A DNA stretch of 64,000 bases from the NCBI RefSeq assembly GCF_014649995.1, contig NZ_BMUC01000005.1, positions 311,839 through 375,838 on the forward strand. The letters are read 5' to 3'. Source of the DNA: Streptomyces griseoflavus. GTDB taxonomy: Bacteria > Actinomycetota > Actinomycetes > Streptomycetales > Streptomycetaceae. The translations under genes were made by a program, and so were the position numbers. Positions 36,971 through 44,904 of the stretch are shown piece after piece; position 1 is the first letter of the stretch, and each line of letters starts with the position of its first letter. The notes below the pieces were generated by a model. It was given only the letters and a program-made list of their open reading frames with translations, had not been told where the DNA came from and did no database searches.

Positions 36971-37843
36971 TCAGCCGGCCGCGGAGCCGTGCCGGGCGGC
37001 CGCCCAGTCCCGGATCTCCTGCGCGATCTCCGCGCCGGAGCGGGCCCACCGCGTGTGCCCCGGCGCCCGCTGCCCGGCGGGCGCGTGATGCCGGCGTTCG
37101 ATCCCGGCCGCCGGCAGCTTGGCGCACAACCGGTCCACCGCCGTGGGCGGAGCCAGGTCGTCGCCCGCCACCGAGACCGCCAGCACCGGCAGCCGGACCT
37201 CCGGCAGCAGCGCCTCGTAGTCGACGTCGGCGCCCGAGGGACGCAGCAGCCCGGTGCGGCACATCCGGGCCCAGTCACGCATCCGGCGGGCGGGCTGGCG
37301 GCCGCCGAAACCCAGCCGGTGCCCCGGGAAGTAGCCCCACACCGTGCCGATCAGCGCGACGAGCTGGGTGCTGAGCAGGATCCGCAGCCCCCGCAGACCG
37401 GGGAAGCCCCGGTGGTCCACCGCGCCCGCCGCCACGAACACCAGCCCGTCCACGCCCTTGGGCTCGCGCGCCGCGTACAGCACGGACGCCTGCCCGCCGA
37501 TGCTGTGCCCCAGCAGGTACAGCGGCAGGCCGGGGAAGCGGGCGCGGACGGCGGCCACCATCGCCGGCCAGTCCACCGCGGCCAGGTCCTGGTAGCCGTC
37601 CCGGGACGCCCGGCCCGCCCGCGGCAGGCTCGCGCCCTGGCCGCGCAGGTCCGCGGCGACGACGGCGACGCCCCGCCCGGCCAGCTCGGCGCAGAACGGG
37701 TCGTAGTACGAGGCCGTGACGCCCAGCGCGGGCCACAGCAGGACCACCGCCAGCGGCGCGTCGCCCGCCGGTTCGCTCACGCGCCCCACCAGCCGCACCC
37801 CGCCGGGCACCGGCACCTCGAGCAGGCCGGGCTGCGCCGTCAC
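36971..37843 (-). CDS. Alpha/beta hydrolase, last gene of the azoxy-type operon
   Basis: A 290-residue alpha/beta hydrolase with the nucleophile elbow LLGHSIGGQASVL (Ser near residue 105) and a helix-turn cap. GTG 37843 overlaps the stop of the diiron gene as GTGA, which fixes both its start and its place in the operon. The catalytic His near GQRAPGHTRWARS is in an unusual context. It may hydrolyse an ester or release an intermediate, but the substrate is unknown. Confidence 0.8.
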   Translation of the reverse strand: MTAQPGLLEVPVPGGVRLVGRVSEPAGDAPLAVVLLWPALGVTASYYDPFCAELAGRGVAVVAADLRGQGASLPRAGRASRDGYQDLAAVDWPAMVAAVRARFPGLPLYLLGHSIGGQASVLYAAREPKGVDGLVFVAAGAVDHRGFPGLRGLRILLSTQLVALIGTVWGYFPGHRLGFGGRQPARRMRDWARMCRTGLLRPSGADVDYEALLPEVRLPVLAVSVAGDDLAPPTAVDRLCAKLPAAGIERRHHAPAGQRAPGHTRWARSGAEIAQEIRDWAAARHGSAAG

Positions 37844-38802
37844 CGCCCCGCCTCGCCCAGGTGCATGTACGCCAGACGCGCGTCCTGGGTCTCCTGCGAC
37901 CATCGCTGTGCCGCTTCCATGCGCTCCTCGATCCCCGTGTCGATCAGTCGCCGGCCGGGCCAGATCTCGTAGTCGCCGACCAGCCGACCGTACTCGGCGA
38001 GGCCCTCCTGGAACAGGGACTCCCGGCGGAACAGCACCTCCGCCATGGGCAGCCCTTCCCACAGCCGGCGCCCCTCCCGCATGATCTCCAGCAGCCGGCC
38101 GCGCTCTCGCGGGCGGTCCGTCAGGTACTGCCGCACGATCGAGCTGCCGACCGCCAGATGCCGGATCTCGTCCATGTTGGCGCCGCGTTCGACGAGCGCC
38201 GCGGCCGGGTCCAGCGGCCGCCACTTGCGCTCGCTGAGTTCCGCGGCGGGCGCGAGGACGCCCTCCACCAGGACCGTCAGCACCAGCACACCGCCGTAGA
38301 AGTCACCGCTGTCGCGCAGCACCCGCAGCCCGAACTCCTCCAGCGGCTCCAGCACGGCGGCCGACGACGCCCCGGCCGTTTTCTCCACCGTGGCGGCGAG
38401 GTCCCGCCCGGCGACGCCCACGCGCAGCAGATGGTCACGGAACGCGCGGGCGTGCCGCGCCTCGTCGAGGAGCTGGGTGGAGAAGAACTCCAGGCAGTCC
38501 CCGTCGGGGGCGTGGAACACCAGGAACGACAGGGCGCGGGTGGCCTTCTCCTCCGCCAGGTGCCGGAAGCAGAACTCGTCGAGCAGCGCGTCCCGCAGCG
38601 GTCCCGGGGTGGTGACCGCCTCCGTCGGGTCCGGGTCGGGCACGGTGCCGTCGGAGAGCCGGCGCAGCATGCCGCCGGCCACGTGCTCCAGCCAGTACGG
38701 CAGATTGCACCGGCCGGGCGTCAGCTCCAGCGTGCGGGCCCCCTCCAGGACGCTCGGGGCGCTGTCCCAGTCGGCTTCCGCGGGGATCGGGTTCACGGTC
38801 AT
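37840..38802 (-). CDS. VlmB-like ferritin-fold diiron oxygenase (azoxy-forming candidate)
   Basis: A 320-residue ferritin-fold diiron protein. Iron ligands are expected in HLAEEKATR, DEARHARAF (near 114), VEGVL and DEIRHLAVG (near 208). In valanimycin biosynthesis VlmB is a diiron enzyme that oxidises an N-N hydrazine-type intermediate to the azoxy group. Assignment as a VlmB counterpart rests on the fold and on the adjacent VlmA- and VlmO-type genes, and is inference. It follows the VlmA-like gene after a 60-bp gap with a GGAG site. Confidence 0.78.
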   Translation of the reverse strand: MTVNPIPAEADWDSAPSVLEGARTLELTPGRCNLPYWLEHVAGGMLRRLSDGTVPDPDPTEAVTTPGPLRDALLDEFCFRHLAEEKATRALSFLVFHAPDGDCLEFFSTQLLDEARHARAFRDHLLRVGVAGRDLAATVEKTAGASSAAVLEPLEEFGLRVLRDSGDFYGGVLVLTVLVEGVLAPAAELSERKWRPLDPAAALVERGANMDEIRHLAVGSSIVRQYLTDRPRERGRLLEIMREGRRLWEGLPMAEVLFRRESLFQEGLAEYGRLVGDYEIWPGRRLIDTGIEERMEAAQRWSQETQDARLAYMHLGEAGR

Positions 38803-38862
38803 GGTCGTCTCCGTTCGTGAGGTGCGTACGAGGGCCCGCGGAGGGCCGCGGCGGCCCGGCGG

Positions 38863-39864
38863 TCAGAGCGCGCCCGTGGTGCGCAGCAGGTGCCACACGG
38901 CCGGCAGCCGCACCCCGCCCTGGAAGGCGGCGTACTCCGGCTCCACCGTGTGCGGCGCCCACTTGCGCTTGAAGGCTTCCTGGCTGCGGGCCGGGTACAC
39001 GAGGCGGCCGTGCTCGCCGAGCAGGGCGACGATCCGGGTCAGCGTCGGGGAGGAGCAGGCCGGTTCGTGCGCCGGGTCCAGGCCGGCGAACGGGGTCAGC
39101 CCCAGGTGCAGCCAGCCCGCGCCCTCCTCCTGGAAGCGTTGCAGCGCGGTCAGGTTGATCAGCTCGATGGTGCCGACGGGGGCCGTGCGCGACCTGCGGG
39201 TCAGGTCGTACAGCAGCCCCGGCCGGCTGCCCCAGACGGGCGAGTAGGTGATGTACGCGACCGTACGGCCGCCGTGCCGGGCGAGGAAGGTGCGCCGCAG
39301 CCCGGCACCGGGCCCGCCGCGCTCGCCCACCAGGAACGTCAGCTCCTTGACGTGCCGGCCCTTGGCCCGCAGCCACTCGGCGTCGATGGCGTCCAGTTCG
39401 GCACCGCCGTCCAGGTCGCCGGGGAGCACCTCGGTGACCTCCACGCCCTCCCGCCGTGCCCGGGAGACGTTCTGCCGGACCTTGGCGAGGGCCTTGCCCG
39501 CGAGCCGGAACCGGCTCAGGTCGATGCCGTAGGAGCTGCCGATCTGGTTGACGGCGAAGCCGCGGGCGGCGTACAGCGCGATGTCCTCGCGGCGCAGCTG
39601 GACGGCGGTCAGCCGGGGCCGGCGCGGCCGGTCCGCCAGCGCGGCGAGGAACTCGTCGAGCAGGGCGGCCCGGTCGGGTGCGGCGGCGAACGGCCCGGCG
39701 AACTGCACAACCTGCCGGCGGCCCGTCCGGTGGGCGATCAGTCCGGGCACCGCACGCCCTTGGTGGTGGGCGGTGCCGGAGTTGACCGCCAGGAAGGCGC
39801 TGGGGTGGTCCGCGTAGGCGCGCAGCAGCCCCGCTACGGTGCCGGCCGGCGGCGGGGCGCTCAA
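38863..39864 (-). CDS. VlmA-like aminoacyl transferase (DUF2156 / MprF C-terminal fold)
   Basis: A 333-residue protein of the phosphatidylglycerol lysyltransferase C-terminal (DUF2156) family. Landmarks are VRQNVSRARREGVEV, LSRFRLAGKALAKV and WLHLGLTPFAGL. In valanimycin biosynthesis VlmA, of this fold, transfers serine from seryl-tRNA to an alkylhydroxylamine. TTG 39864 overlaps the stop of the upstream membrane-protein gene (TTGA), with GGGAG 8 nt before it. No dedicated seryl-tRNA synthetase (VlmL) is in the window, so the housekeeping enzyme would have to supply the substrate. Confidence 0.8.
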   Translation of the reverse strand: MSAPPPAGTVAGLLRAYADHPSAFLAVNSGTAHHQGRAVPGLIAHRTGRRQVVQFAGPFAAAPDRAALLDEFLAALADRPRRPRLTAVQLRREDIALYAARGFAVNQIGSSYGIDLSRFRLAGKALAKVRQNVSRARREGVEVTEVLPGDLDGGAELDAIDAEWLRAKGRHVKELTFLVGERGGPGAGLRRTFLARHGGRTVAYITYSPVWGSRPGLLYDLTRRSRTAPVGTIELINLTALQRFQEEGAGWLHLGLTPFAGLDPAHEPACSSPTLTRIVALLGEHGRLVYPARSQEAFKRKWAPHTVEPEYAAFQGGVRLPAVWHLLRTTGAL

Positions 39865-40319
39865 CGGCTGCTCCCGGTGCCGGAGGCGACCTCGGCCGCG
39901 AAGGCGGTGAACGCCGGGTGCGGCGCCGGTTCGAAGGGCACGGAGAACGGCTTGAGGAAGTTGCCCAGCAGTCCCCGGTCGCCGCACAGGTGGAGGGGCA
40001 CCGCGAGCAGCGCCCACTCGGGCCGCACCAGCCACGCCCACAGCGCCACCACGGCGCCCGCGGTCAGCCAGCTGTGCATCGTGTTGTACAGCACGTAGTA
40101 CACCCGGGGCACCGGCCCGCCGCGCGCCCGGCGGTGGGCGATCGCCCCCGGCAGGTAGCCGATCAGGTCGATGTACGCGAACATCGCCAGCGCCACCGGC
40201 CAGCGCACCTCGTCGAGGTGGGTGAGGAACAGCACGGCGGCGACGGCCAGTCCGGCACAGTACTCGGCGCGCAGCAGCCGGTAGGTGACCGGCGACTCGA
40301 AACGGTTGGCGGCGTCCAT
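39861..40319 (-). CDS. VlmO-like small membrane protein (N-N bond-forming candidate)
   Basis: A 152-residue integral membrane protein with about four helices (AEYCAGLAVAAVLFLTHL; PVALAMFAYIDLIGYLPGAI; WLTAGAVVALWAWLVRP; LLAVPLHLCGDRGLLGNFL) and conserved-looking His and Asp residues between them. VlmO in valanimycin biosynthesis is a membrane enzyme that rearranges O-aminoacyl hydroxylamine into the N-N product. Size, topology and position next to the VlmA-like gene fit this. The start overlaps the upstream stop by one base (TGATG). Confidence 0.72.
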   Translation of the reverse strand: MDAANRFESPVTYRLLRAEYCAGLAVAAVLFLTHLDEVRWPVALAMFAYIDLIGYLPGAIAHRRARGGPVPRVYYVLYNTMHSWLTAGAVVALWAWLVRPEWALLAVPLHLCGDRGLLGNFLKPFSVPFEPAPHPAFTAFAAEVASGTGSSR

Positions 40320-40792
40320 CAGGCGGCCCGGCCCACCCGGCCGCCGGCCGCCTCGCCGGGGGCGGGCCCCAGCAGAGCGTCCAGGATCAGCCGGATGTTC
40401 TCGCACAGCACGCGTTCGGCGACCGGGTCGATGATCCCGGCCAGGCTCGGCAGCCCGAAGTCGAACTCGGCCGTGAAACGGACCAGGCAGCCCGTGCCGT
40501 GCGCGCGGACCTCCCAGCGGCCGTGGAACTCCTCGAAGTCCCCGTCCGTCTGGGTGAAGGCGATCGTCAGCCGCCCGTCGTCGAAGACGTCCTCCTCGGA
40601 CCAGGCGAGGACCCCGTTGCGGAAGTCCACCTCCCAGTCGCTCTCCACCGGGCCGCCGGGCGGGCCGGGCCGCACGGTCACCTCGCGGACGGCGTCCACG
40701 AGTTCCGGATAGCGGGCGAAGTCCCGGATCCGGTCGTACGCCTCGCCCGGGCCGGCCGTCCCCGACCGGTACTCCACTTCCACCGACCGCAT
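40319..40792 (-). CDS. SRPBCC (polyketide cyclase/START-like) protein
   Basis: A 157-residue START/SRPBCC-fold protein. The N terminus EVEYRSGTAGPGEAYDRIRDFARYPELVDAV and the later FTAEFDFGLPSLAGII with the closing helix LILDALLG are typical of coenzyme-Q-binding/cyclase proteins (quoted here only as landmarks FARYPELVDAV and FDFGLPSLAG). It may bind a hydrophobic intermediate. AAGGAG lies 8 nt before ATG 40792. Confidence 0.75.
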   Translation of the reverse strand: MRSVEVEYRSGTAGPGEAYDRIRDFARYPELVDAVREVTVRPGPPGGPVESDWEVDFRNGVLAWSEEDVFDDGRLTIAFTQTDGDFEEFHGRWEVRAHGTGCLVRFTAEFDFGLPSLAGIIDPVAERVLCENIRLILDALLGPAPGEAAGGRVGRAA

Positions 40793-40793
40793 G

Positions 40794-42110
40794 TCAGTCG
40801 CTCCTTGTCGGGCTCGTACCGTCCTGTGGTCCGAAGCGCTCACCGAGCGCGCGGGCCGCCGCCTCGACGGCCGCCGCCAGCTCCCCGGTCTCCTCGTCGC
40901 TCAGGACGGCGGGCGGGGTGAGGCGCACGACGGCGTGGGCGTTCAGCGAATGGTTCGCGATGACTCCGAGGTCCAGCAGCTCCAGCAGGAACTCGCCCGC
41001 CAGACCGCCGTCCCGGAACTCCACCCCCAGCAGCAGGCCCATCCCGCGGACCTCCCTGACCAGGTGCGGGCAGTGTGCGAGCAGGGAGCCGCGCAGCAGC
41101 GGCAGGAGCGTGTCGCCCAGGGCCCGGCTGCGCTCCACCAGGCCCTCCTCGTCGATCACCGCGACCGCCGCCCGCGCGGCGGCCATCGCCACCGGGGCCG
41201 CCGAGAAGGTGGAGGTGTGCAGGAAGGGGTCCCGGTCGAAGGCACGGAACGCCCGGGGGGTGGCGATCGCGGCGGCCACCGGGACCACACCGCCGCTCAG
41301 GCTCTTGCCCGCGAGCAGGACGTCCGGGACGACGCCCTCGCGGTCGGCGCCCCACCAGTGGCCGAGCCGGCCCAGTCCGGTCATCACCTCGTCCAGCACG
41401 AGGAACGCCCCCGTGCGCCGGCACACCTCCGCCACCCGGCGCAGGTAGCCGTCCGGCGGGATGATCACCCCGGCCTCGCCCTGGACGGGCTCGACCAGGA
41501 CCACCGCGTCGGAGCCGTCCTCGCCGAGCGCTCCGGCCAGCGCCGCCGCGTCCCCGTACGGGACGTGGACCGTGTCCGGCAGCAGCGGGCGGAACGGGTC
41601 CTGGTAGAGCGCCCTGCCGGTCGCGGAGAGCGCGCCGAGGGTCTTGCCGTGGTAGCCGCCCTCGGTCGCGACGATCCGCCGGTGCCCCTGGCTCCGGGCC
41701 AGCTTCAGCGCGGTCTCCACGGCCTCGGCGCCGGAGCCGGTGAAGTGCACCCGCTCCAGGCCCGGCGGGGCGACCCGGGCCAGCGCGGTGGCCGCGTCGG
41801 CCGCCCGGGGCTCCAGCAGCAGCCGCGTCGACAGGGGCAGGGTGCGGATCTGCCGCTCCACGGCGGCCACCACCCGCGGATGGCAGGCCCCGGTCAGGAA
41901 GACGCCGTAGCCGCCGCAGTTGAGGTAGTCGCGGCCCCGCGCGGTGCGCACCCGGCAGCCCGCGGACGAGACCTCGACGTCGCCGCCGAACAGCTCGCCC
42001 AGCTTGGCCCGGCCGCGGCTCAGGTGGGCACGGTAGCGGGCCGGGACGTCACCGTGGTCGCCGGCCGGGCCGGCCCCGCCCGGACCGGCCGTGGTGGTGG
42101 CGGTGGTCAT
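40794..42110 (-). CDS. Class III aminotransferase
   Basis: A 438-residue PLP enzyme of the ornithine/acetylornithine aminotransferase class. It shows NCGGYGVFLTGACHP, FTGSGAEAVETALKLAR, LVLDEVMTGLGRLG and the PLP lysine in LLAGKSLSGG. It could convert an aldehyde into the amine that the N-hydroxylase then uses. The start may instead be GTG 42119, which overlaps the preceding stop as GTGA. Confidence 0.88.
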   Translation of the reverse strand: MTTATTTAGPGGAGPAGDHGDVPARYRAHLSRGRAKLGELFGGDVEVSSAGCRVRTARGRDYLNCGGYGVFLTGACHPRVVAAVERQIRTLPLSTRLLLEPRAADAATALARVAPPGLERVHFTGSGAEAVETALKLARSQGHRRIVATEGGYHGKTLGALSATGRALYQDPFRPLLPDTVHVPYGDAAALAGALGEDGSDAVVLVEPVQGEAGVIIPPDGYLRRVAEVCRRTGAFLVLDEVMTGLGRLGHWWGADREGVVPDVLLAGKSLSGGVVPVAAAIATPRAFRAFDRDPFLHTSTFSAAPVAMAAARAAVAVIDEEGLVERSRALGDTLLPLLRGSLLAHCPHLVREVRGMGLLLGVEFRDGGLAGEFLLELLDLGVIANHSLNAHAVVRLTPPAVLSDEETGELAAAVEAAARALGERFGPQDGTSPTRSD

Positions 42111-42115
42111 CGCCG

Positions 42116-43252
42116 TCACCGGACCAGCAGCGGTGCGCCGTCGTGATGGTCCAGCAGCGCCTGCGCGACACCCAGCCGGGACGGCGGGTGGAAGGCCAGC
42201 GCCCGGCTGACCGCCAGCAGCTGCCCCACCTCGGGCGAGGTGACGAACGCCAGCCCGCCGAGCAGTTCGGCGGCCCGGTCGGCCAGGTCGACGAGCAGGT
42301 CCTGGACGGCGTAGCGGGCGGTCAGCGCGGCCCCCAGCTCGTCGTTGCCGACCGTGCCGGTGTCGACCGTGCGTGCCACGTTCTCGGTGAGCGCGGCGGC
42401 GGCCTCCGCCTTGACGACCAGCGCGGCCCGGTCCCCGGCGCTCCCGCGGCCGGCCCGGACGGCACTCTGCGCGAGCCGGGCCACGGCGCCGGTGTACGCG
42501 GCGGTCACCAGCAGCTCGAACCAGACGAAGCCCACCGTCTGCAGGGTGTCCAGGCCGGCGCCCAGCTCGACCTGCGGACGCAGCATCAGCTCGTCGGCCA
42601 CGTGCACGTTCTCCAGCACCAGCTCGTCGCTCTCGGCCCCCGCGAGGACGGGCGTGCCCCAGAAGGGCCGGCGGCTGATACCGGCGGACTTGGCCGGGAT
42701 CAGGGCGACGCCCAGCCGGGTACCGCCGTCCTCCTCGGTGAGCGCGACGCTCGCGGTGAGCAGGTCCATCGACCGGGACAGGCTGCACGGCTTCTTGCTG
42801 CCGTCGATCACATAGCCGCCCTCGGCCGGCCGGGCGGTCACCGCGGACTCCAGGATGCCGGCGCCGGCCCGCCCCTCGGCGAAGCCCGAGGCCACCAGGA
42901 GCCGGTCCCGGGCGATGCCCTCGATCAGCATCCACTCCAGACCCGAGGCGTCGGCCGAGCCGACGAGCGCGACCAGGCCCGCCACCGAGAAGTTGTGCAT
43001 GGCCGAGGCCACCCCGAGCGAGGGGGACAGCGCCCCGAGGGCGCGGGTGATCCGCACCGCCTCCACGGCGCTCACCCCGGCCCCGCCGTAGGCGGCGGGG
43101 ATGAGCAGTCCGGGCCCCCCGGCCCGCCGGAAGGCGTCAAGACCGGGCCCGCCGGGCGCCTCCAGGACGGCGTGCGGGACGTCCGCCAGTTCCTCGGCCA
43201 GCCCGGGCAGACGCGCCTCGCATGCCTCGCGGGCGTGGTCCATGCAACGCAT
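42116..43252 (-). CDS. Acyl-CoA-dehydrogenase-fold amine N-hydroxylase candidate (VlmH-like)
   Basis: A 378-residue flavoprotein of the acyl-CoA dehydrogenase superfamily, with PAAYGGAGVSAVEAVRI, a central FAD-binding beta-domain and a C-terminal helical bundle. It lacks the active-site Glu context of ordinary acyl-CoA dehydrogenases as far as I can tell. VlmH, the isobutylamine N-hydroxylase of valanimycin biosynthesis, belongs to this superfamily, and the context favours that role over beta-oxidation. No partner flavin reductase is seen in the window. The start overlaps the upstream stop (TGATG). Confidence 0.7.
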   Translation of the reverse strand: MRCMDHAREACEARLPGLAEELADVPHAVLEAPGGPGLDAFRRAGGPGLLIPAAYGGAGVSAVEAVRITRALGALSPSLGVASAMHNFSVAGLVALVGSADASGLEWMLIEGIARDRLLVASGFAEGRAGAGILESAVTARPAEGGYVIDGSKKPCSLSRSMDLLTASVALTEEDGGTRLGVALIPAKSAGISRRPFWGTPVLAGAESDELVLENVHVADELMLRPQVELGAGLDTLQTVGFVWFELLVTAAYTGAVARLAQSAVRAGRGSAGDRAALVVKAEAAAALTENVARTVDTGTVGNDELGAALTARYAVQDLLVDLADRAAELLGGLAFVTSPEVGQLLAVSRALAFHPPSRLGVAQALLDHHDGAPLLVR

Positions 43253-44904
43253 CAGTGGTTCCTCTCGTTCTCGTCGCCGGTCCGTGCCGGCCCGGTCCGT
43301 TCCTCGCCGAACACCGCCTCCCGGGGCCGGACGCCGTGCCCGACGCTCACGCCCTGGAGGTGGGTGGTGCGCAGTGCGGGGAAGTTGGCCTCGCCGCCCG
43401 GGCCGCCGGTCAGGCCGGTGCCGCCGTGCGTCGGCAGCAGCGGCAGGAAGCCGATGTGGGAGTCGTTCACCTTCACCAGCCCGCCGCCGCGCACCCCGGC
43501 GAGGTAGGCGTCGATCACCGCCGGGTCGTCCGCCCACAGCGAGTGGCGCAGGCCGTACTCGTTGGCGTCGACGAACGCCGTGACGGCGGGCAGCAGTTCG
43601 GCGTCGGGCAGGTTCTCCGGGACCACCACCGGCAGCAGCGGGAAGAACGTCTCGTGCCGTACGACGTCCAGGTCACGGGCGCCCTTGAGGCCGTCCACCC
43701 GGACCACCGTGGGCTCCACGAACACCCCGGCCACCTCGTCGGGCCGGCCGTGCACGTCCAGCCGTCCGCCGCCGCACACCAGCCGCGCCCCGGCCGCCGT
43801 GGCCTGGCCCAGCACCTCGGAGAAACGGTCGGTGCGCAGCACGGGGGAGAGCAGCGCCCCGGCCTCCTCGGGGAAGCCGGGCCGGATCGCCCTCGCCCGC
43901 CGCTCCAGCCGCTCCAGGAGCGCGTCGGCCACCGCGGGGTGCACCACCGCGCAGTTGGGGACCATGCAGATCTGCCCGGAGCCGTAGAAGGCCTCCGCCA
44001 GCGCGTCCGCGGCCCGGTCCAGGTCGGCGTCGCGCCACACCACGACGGTGTCGTTGCCGGCGAGTTCCAGGATCGGCTTCTTGCCCCGGGCCACGCACGC
44101 GGCCCCGAAGGCGATGCCCTGCTCGCTGCCGCCGAAGTACATGATGTCGTCGACCAGCGGGCTGTCCAGCCACTGTTGCAGGGCGGGAGCGGCCGGCACG
44201 CACAGCGCGGCGAGCAGGCCCGCCGGCGCCCCGGCCCGCTCCAGCGCGGGCACCACCAGTTCGTGCAGGGCGTGCAGCACGCCGAGCGGGGCGCTGCGCG
44301 GGGCCCGCACGACCAGCGCGTTGCCGCCCGCGAGGACCCAGACGCCGAGGAGGGCGTTGGCGACCGTGGCGTTCTGCGGCGGGTTGAGGCACACCACCCC
44401 GTCGGGCACCCGGCGCAGCCGCAGCTCCCGGTCGCCCAGGGTCTGCCGGTGCTCCAGCTGGCCGGCGATCCAGTTCCGCGTGAGGGGGCCGGTGTTGGCG
44501 AGCATGCCGGCCACCTCCCAGCGGGCCAGCAGCCGCGGATGCCCCTCGGCGACCATCGTCTCGATGATGTCGTCGGCCTTCTCGCGCACCAGGTCGTGGA
44601 ACTCCGCCACCACCCGCATCCGCCGCTCCGCCGGGATCGCCGCCCACCGGGCCGCCGCCTCGGCGGCGCCGTGCAGCGCCTCCTCCATGTCCTGGGCGTC
44701 GGCGACCGCGACCCGTCCGACCACGTCCGCGGTGGCGGCCTCCAGCGGCAGCCGGCCGCGCTCCAGCCCGCGTTTGAGCCGGACCGAGCCCATGGTGTCC
44801 CGCAGCATCGCCGAGGCGCGCACCGTGTAGACCCACGTGTCGCCGTGCCGTTCCCGGCCGCCGGCGTACGTGCCGTAGGAGTGTCCCGTGAATCCCCGTG
44901 TCAC
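43252..44904 (-). CDS. Aldehyde dehydrogenase family protein
   Basis: A 550-residue NAD(P)-dependent aldehyde dehydrogenase. The catalytic Cys lies in GSGQICMVPN, the general base Glu in ILELAGND, and the Rossmann region is normal. Because Glu is present it is more likely hydrolytic than CoA-acylating. It could turn an aldehyde from the 2-oxoacid decarboxylase into a starter acid, or supply an aldehyde for the aminotransferase if it works in reverse. GTG 44904 overlaps the PKS stop (GTGA). Confidence 0.85.
   Translation of the reverse strand: MTRGFTGHSYGTYAGGRERHGDTWVYTVRASAMLRDTMGSVRLKRGLERGRLPLEAATADVVGRVAVADAQDMEEALHGAAEAAARWAAIPAERRMRVVAEFHDLVREKADDIIETMVAEGHPRLLARWEVAGMLANTGPLTRNWIAGQLEHRQTLGDRELRLRRVPDGVVCLNPPQNATVANALLGVWVLAGGNALVVRAPRSAPLGVLHALHELVVPALERAGAPAGLLAALCVPAAPALQQWLDSPLVDDIMYFGGSEQGIAFGAACVARGKKPILELAGNDTVVVWRDADLDRAADALAEAFYGSGQICMVPNCAVVHPAVADALLERLERRARAIRPGFPEEAGALLSPVLRTDRFSEVLGQATAAGARLVCGGGRLDVHGRPDEVAGVFVEPTVVRVDGLKGARDLDVVRHETFFPLLPVVVPENLPDAELLPAVTAFVDANEYGLRHSLWADDPAVIDAYLAGVRGGGLVKVNDSHIGFLPLLPTHGGTGLTGGPGGEANFPALRTTHLQGVSVGHGVRPREAVFGEERTGPARTGDENERNH

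Noticed and set aside
42116-43252. Fatty acid beta-oxidation acyl-CoA dehydrogenase
   Set aside because: The fold fits, but the operon around it has no thiolase or hydratase of that pathway and instead has azoxy-type partners, so N-hydroxylation is more likely.
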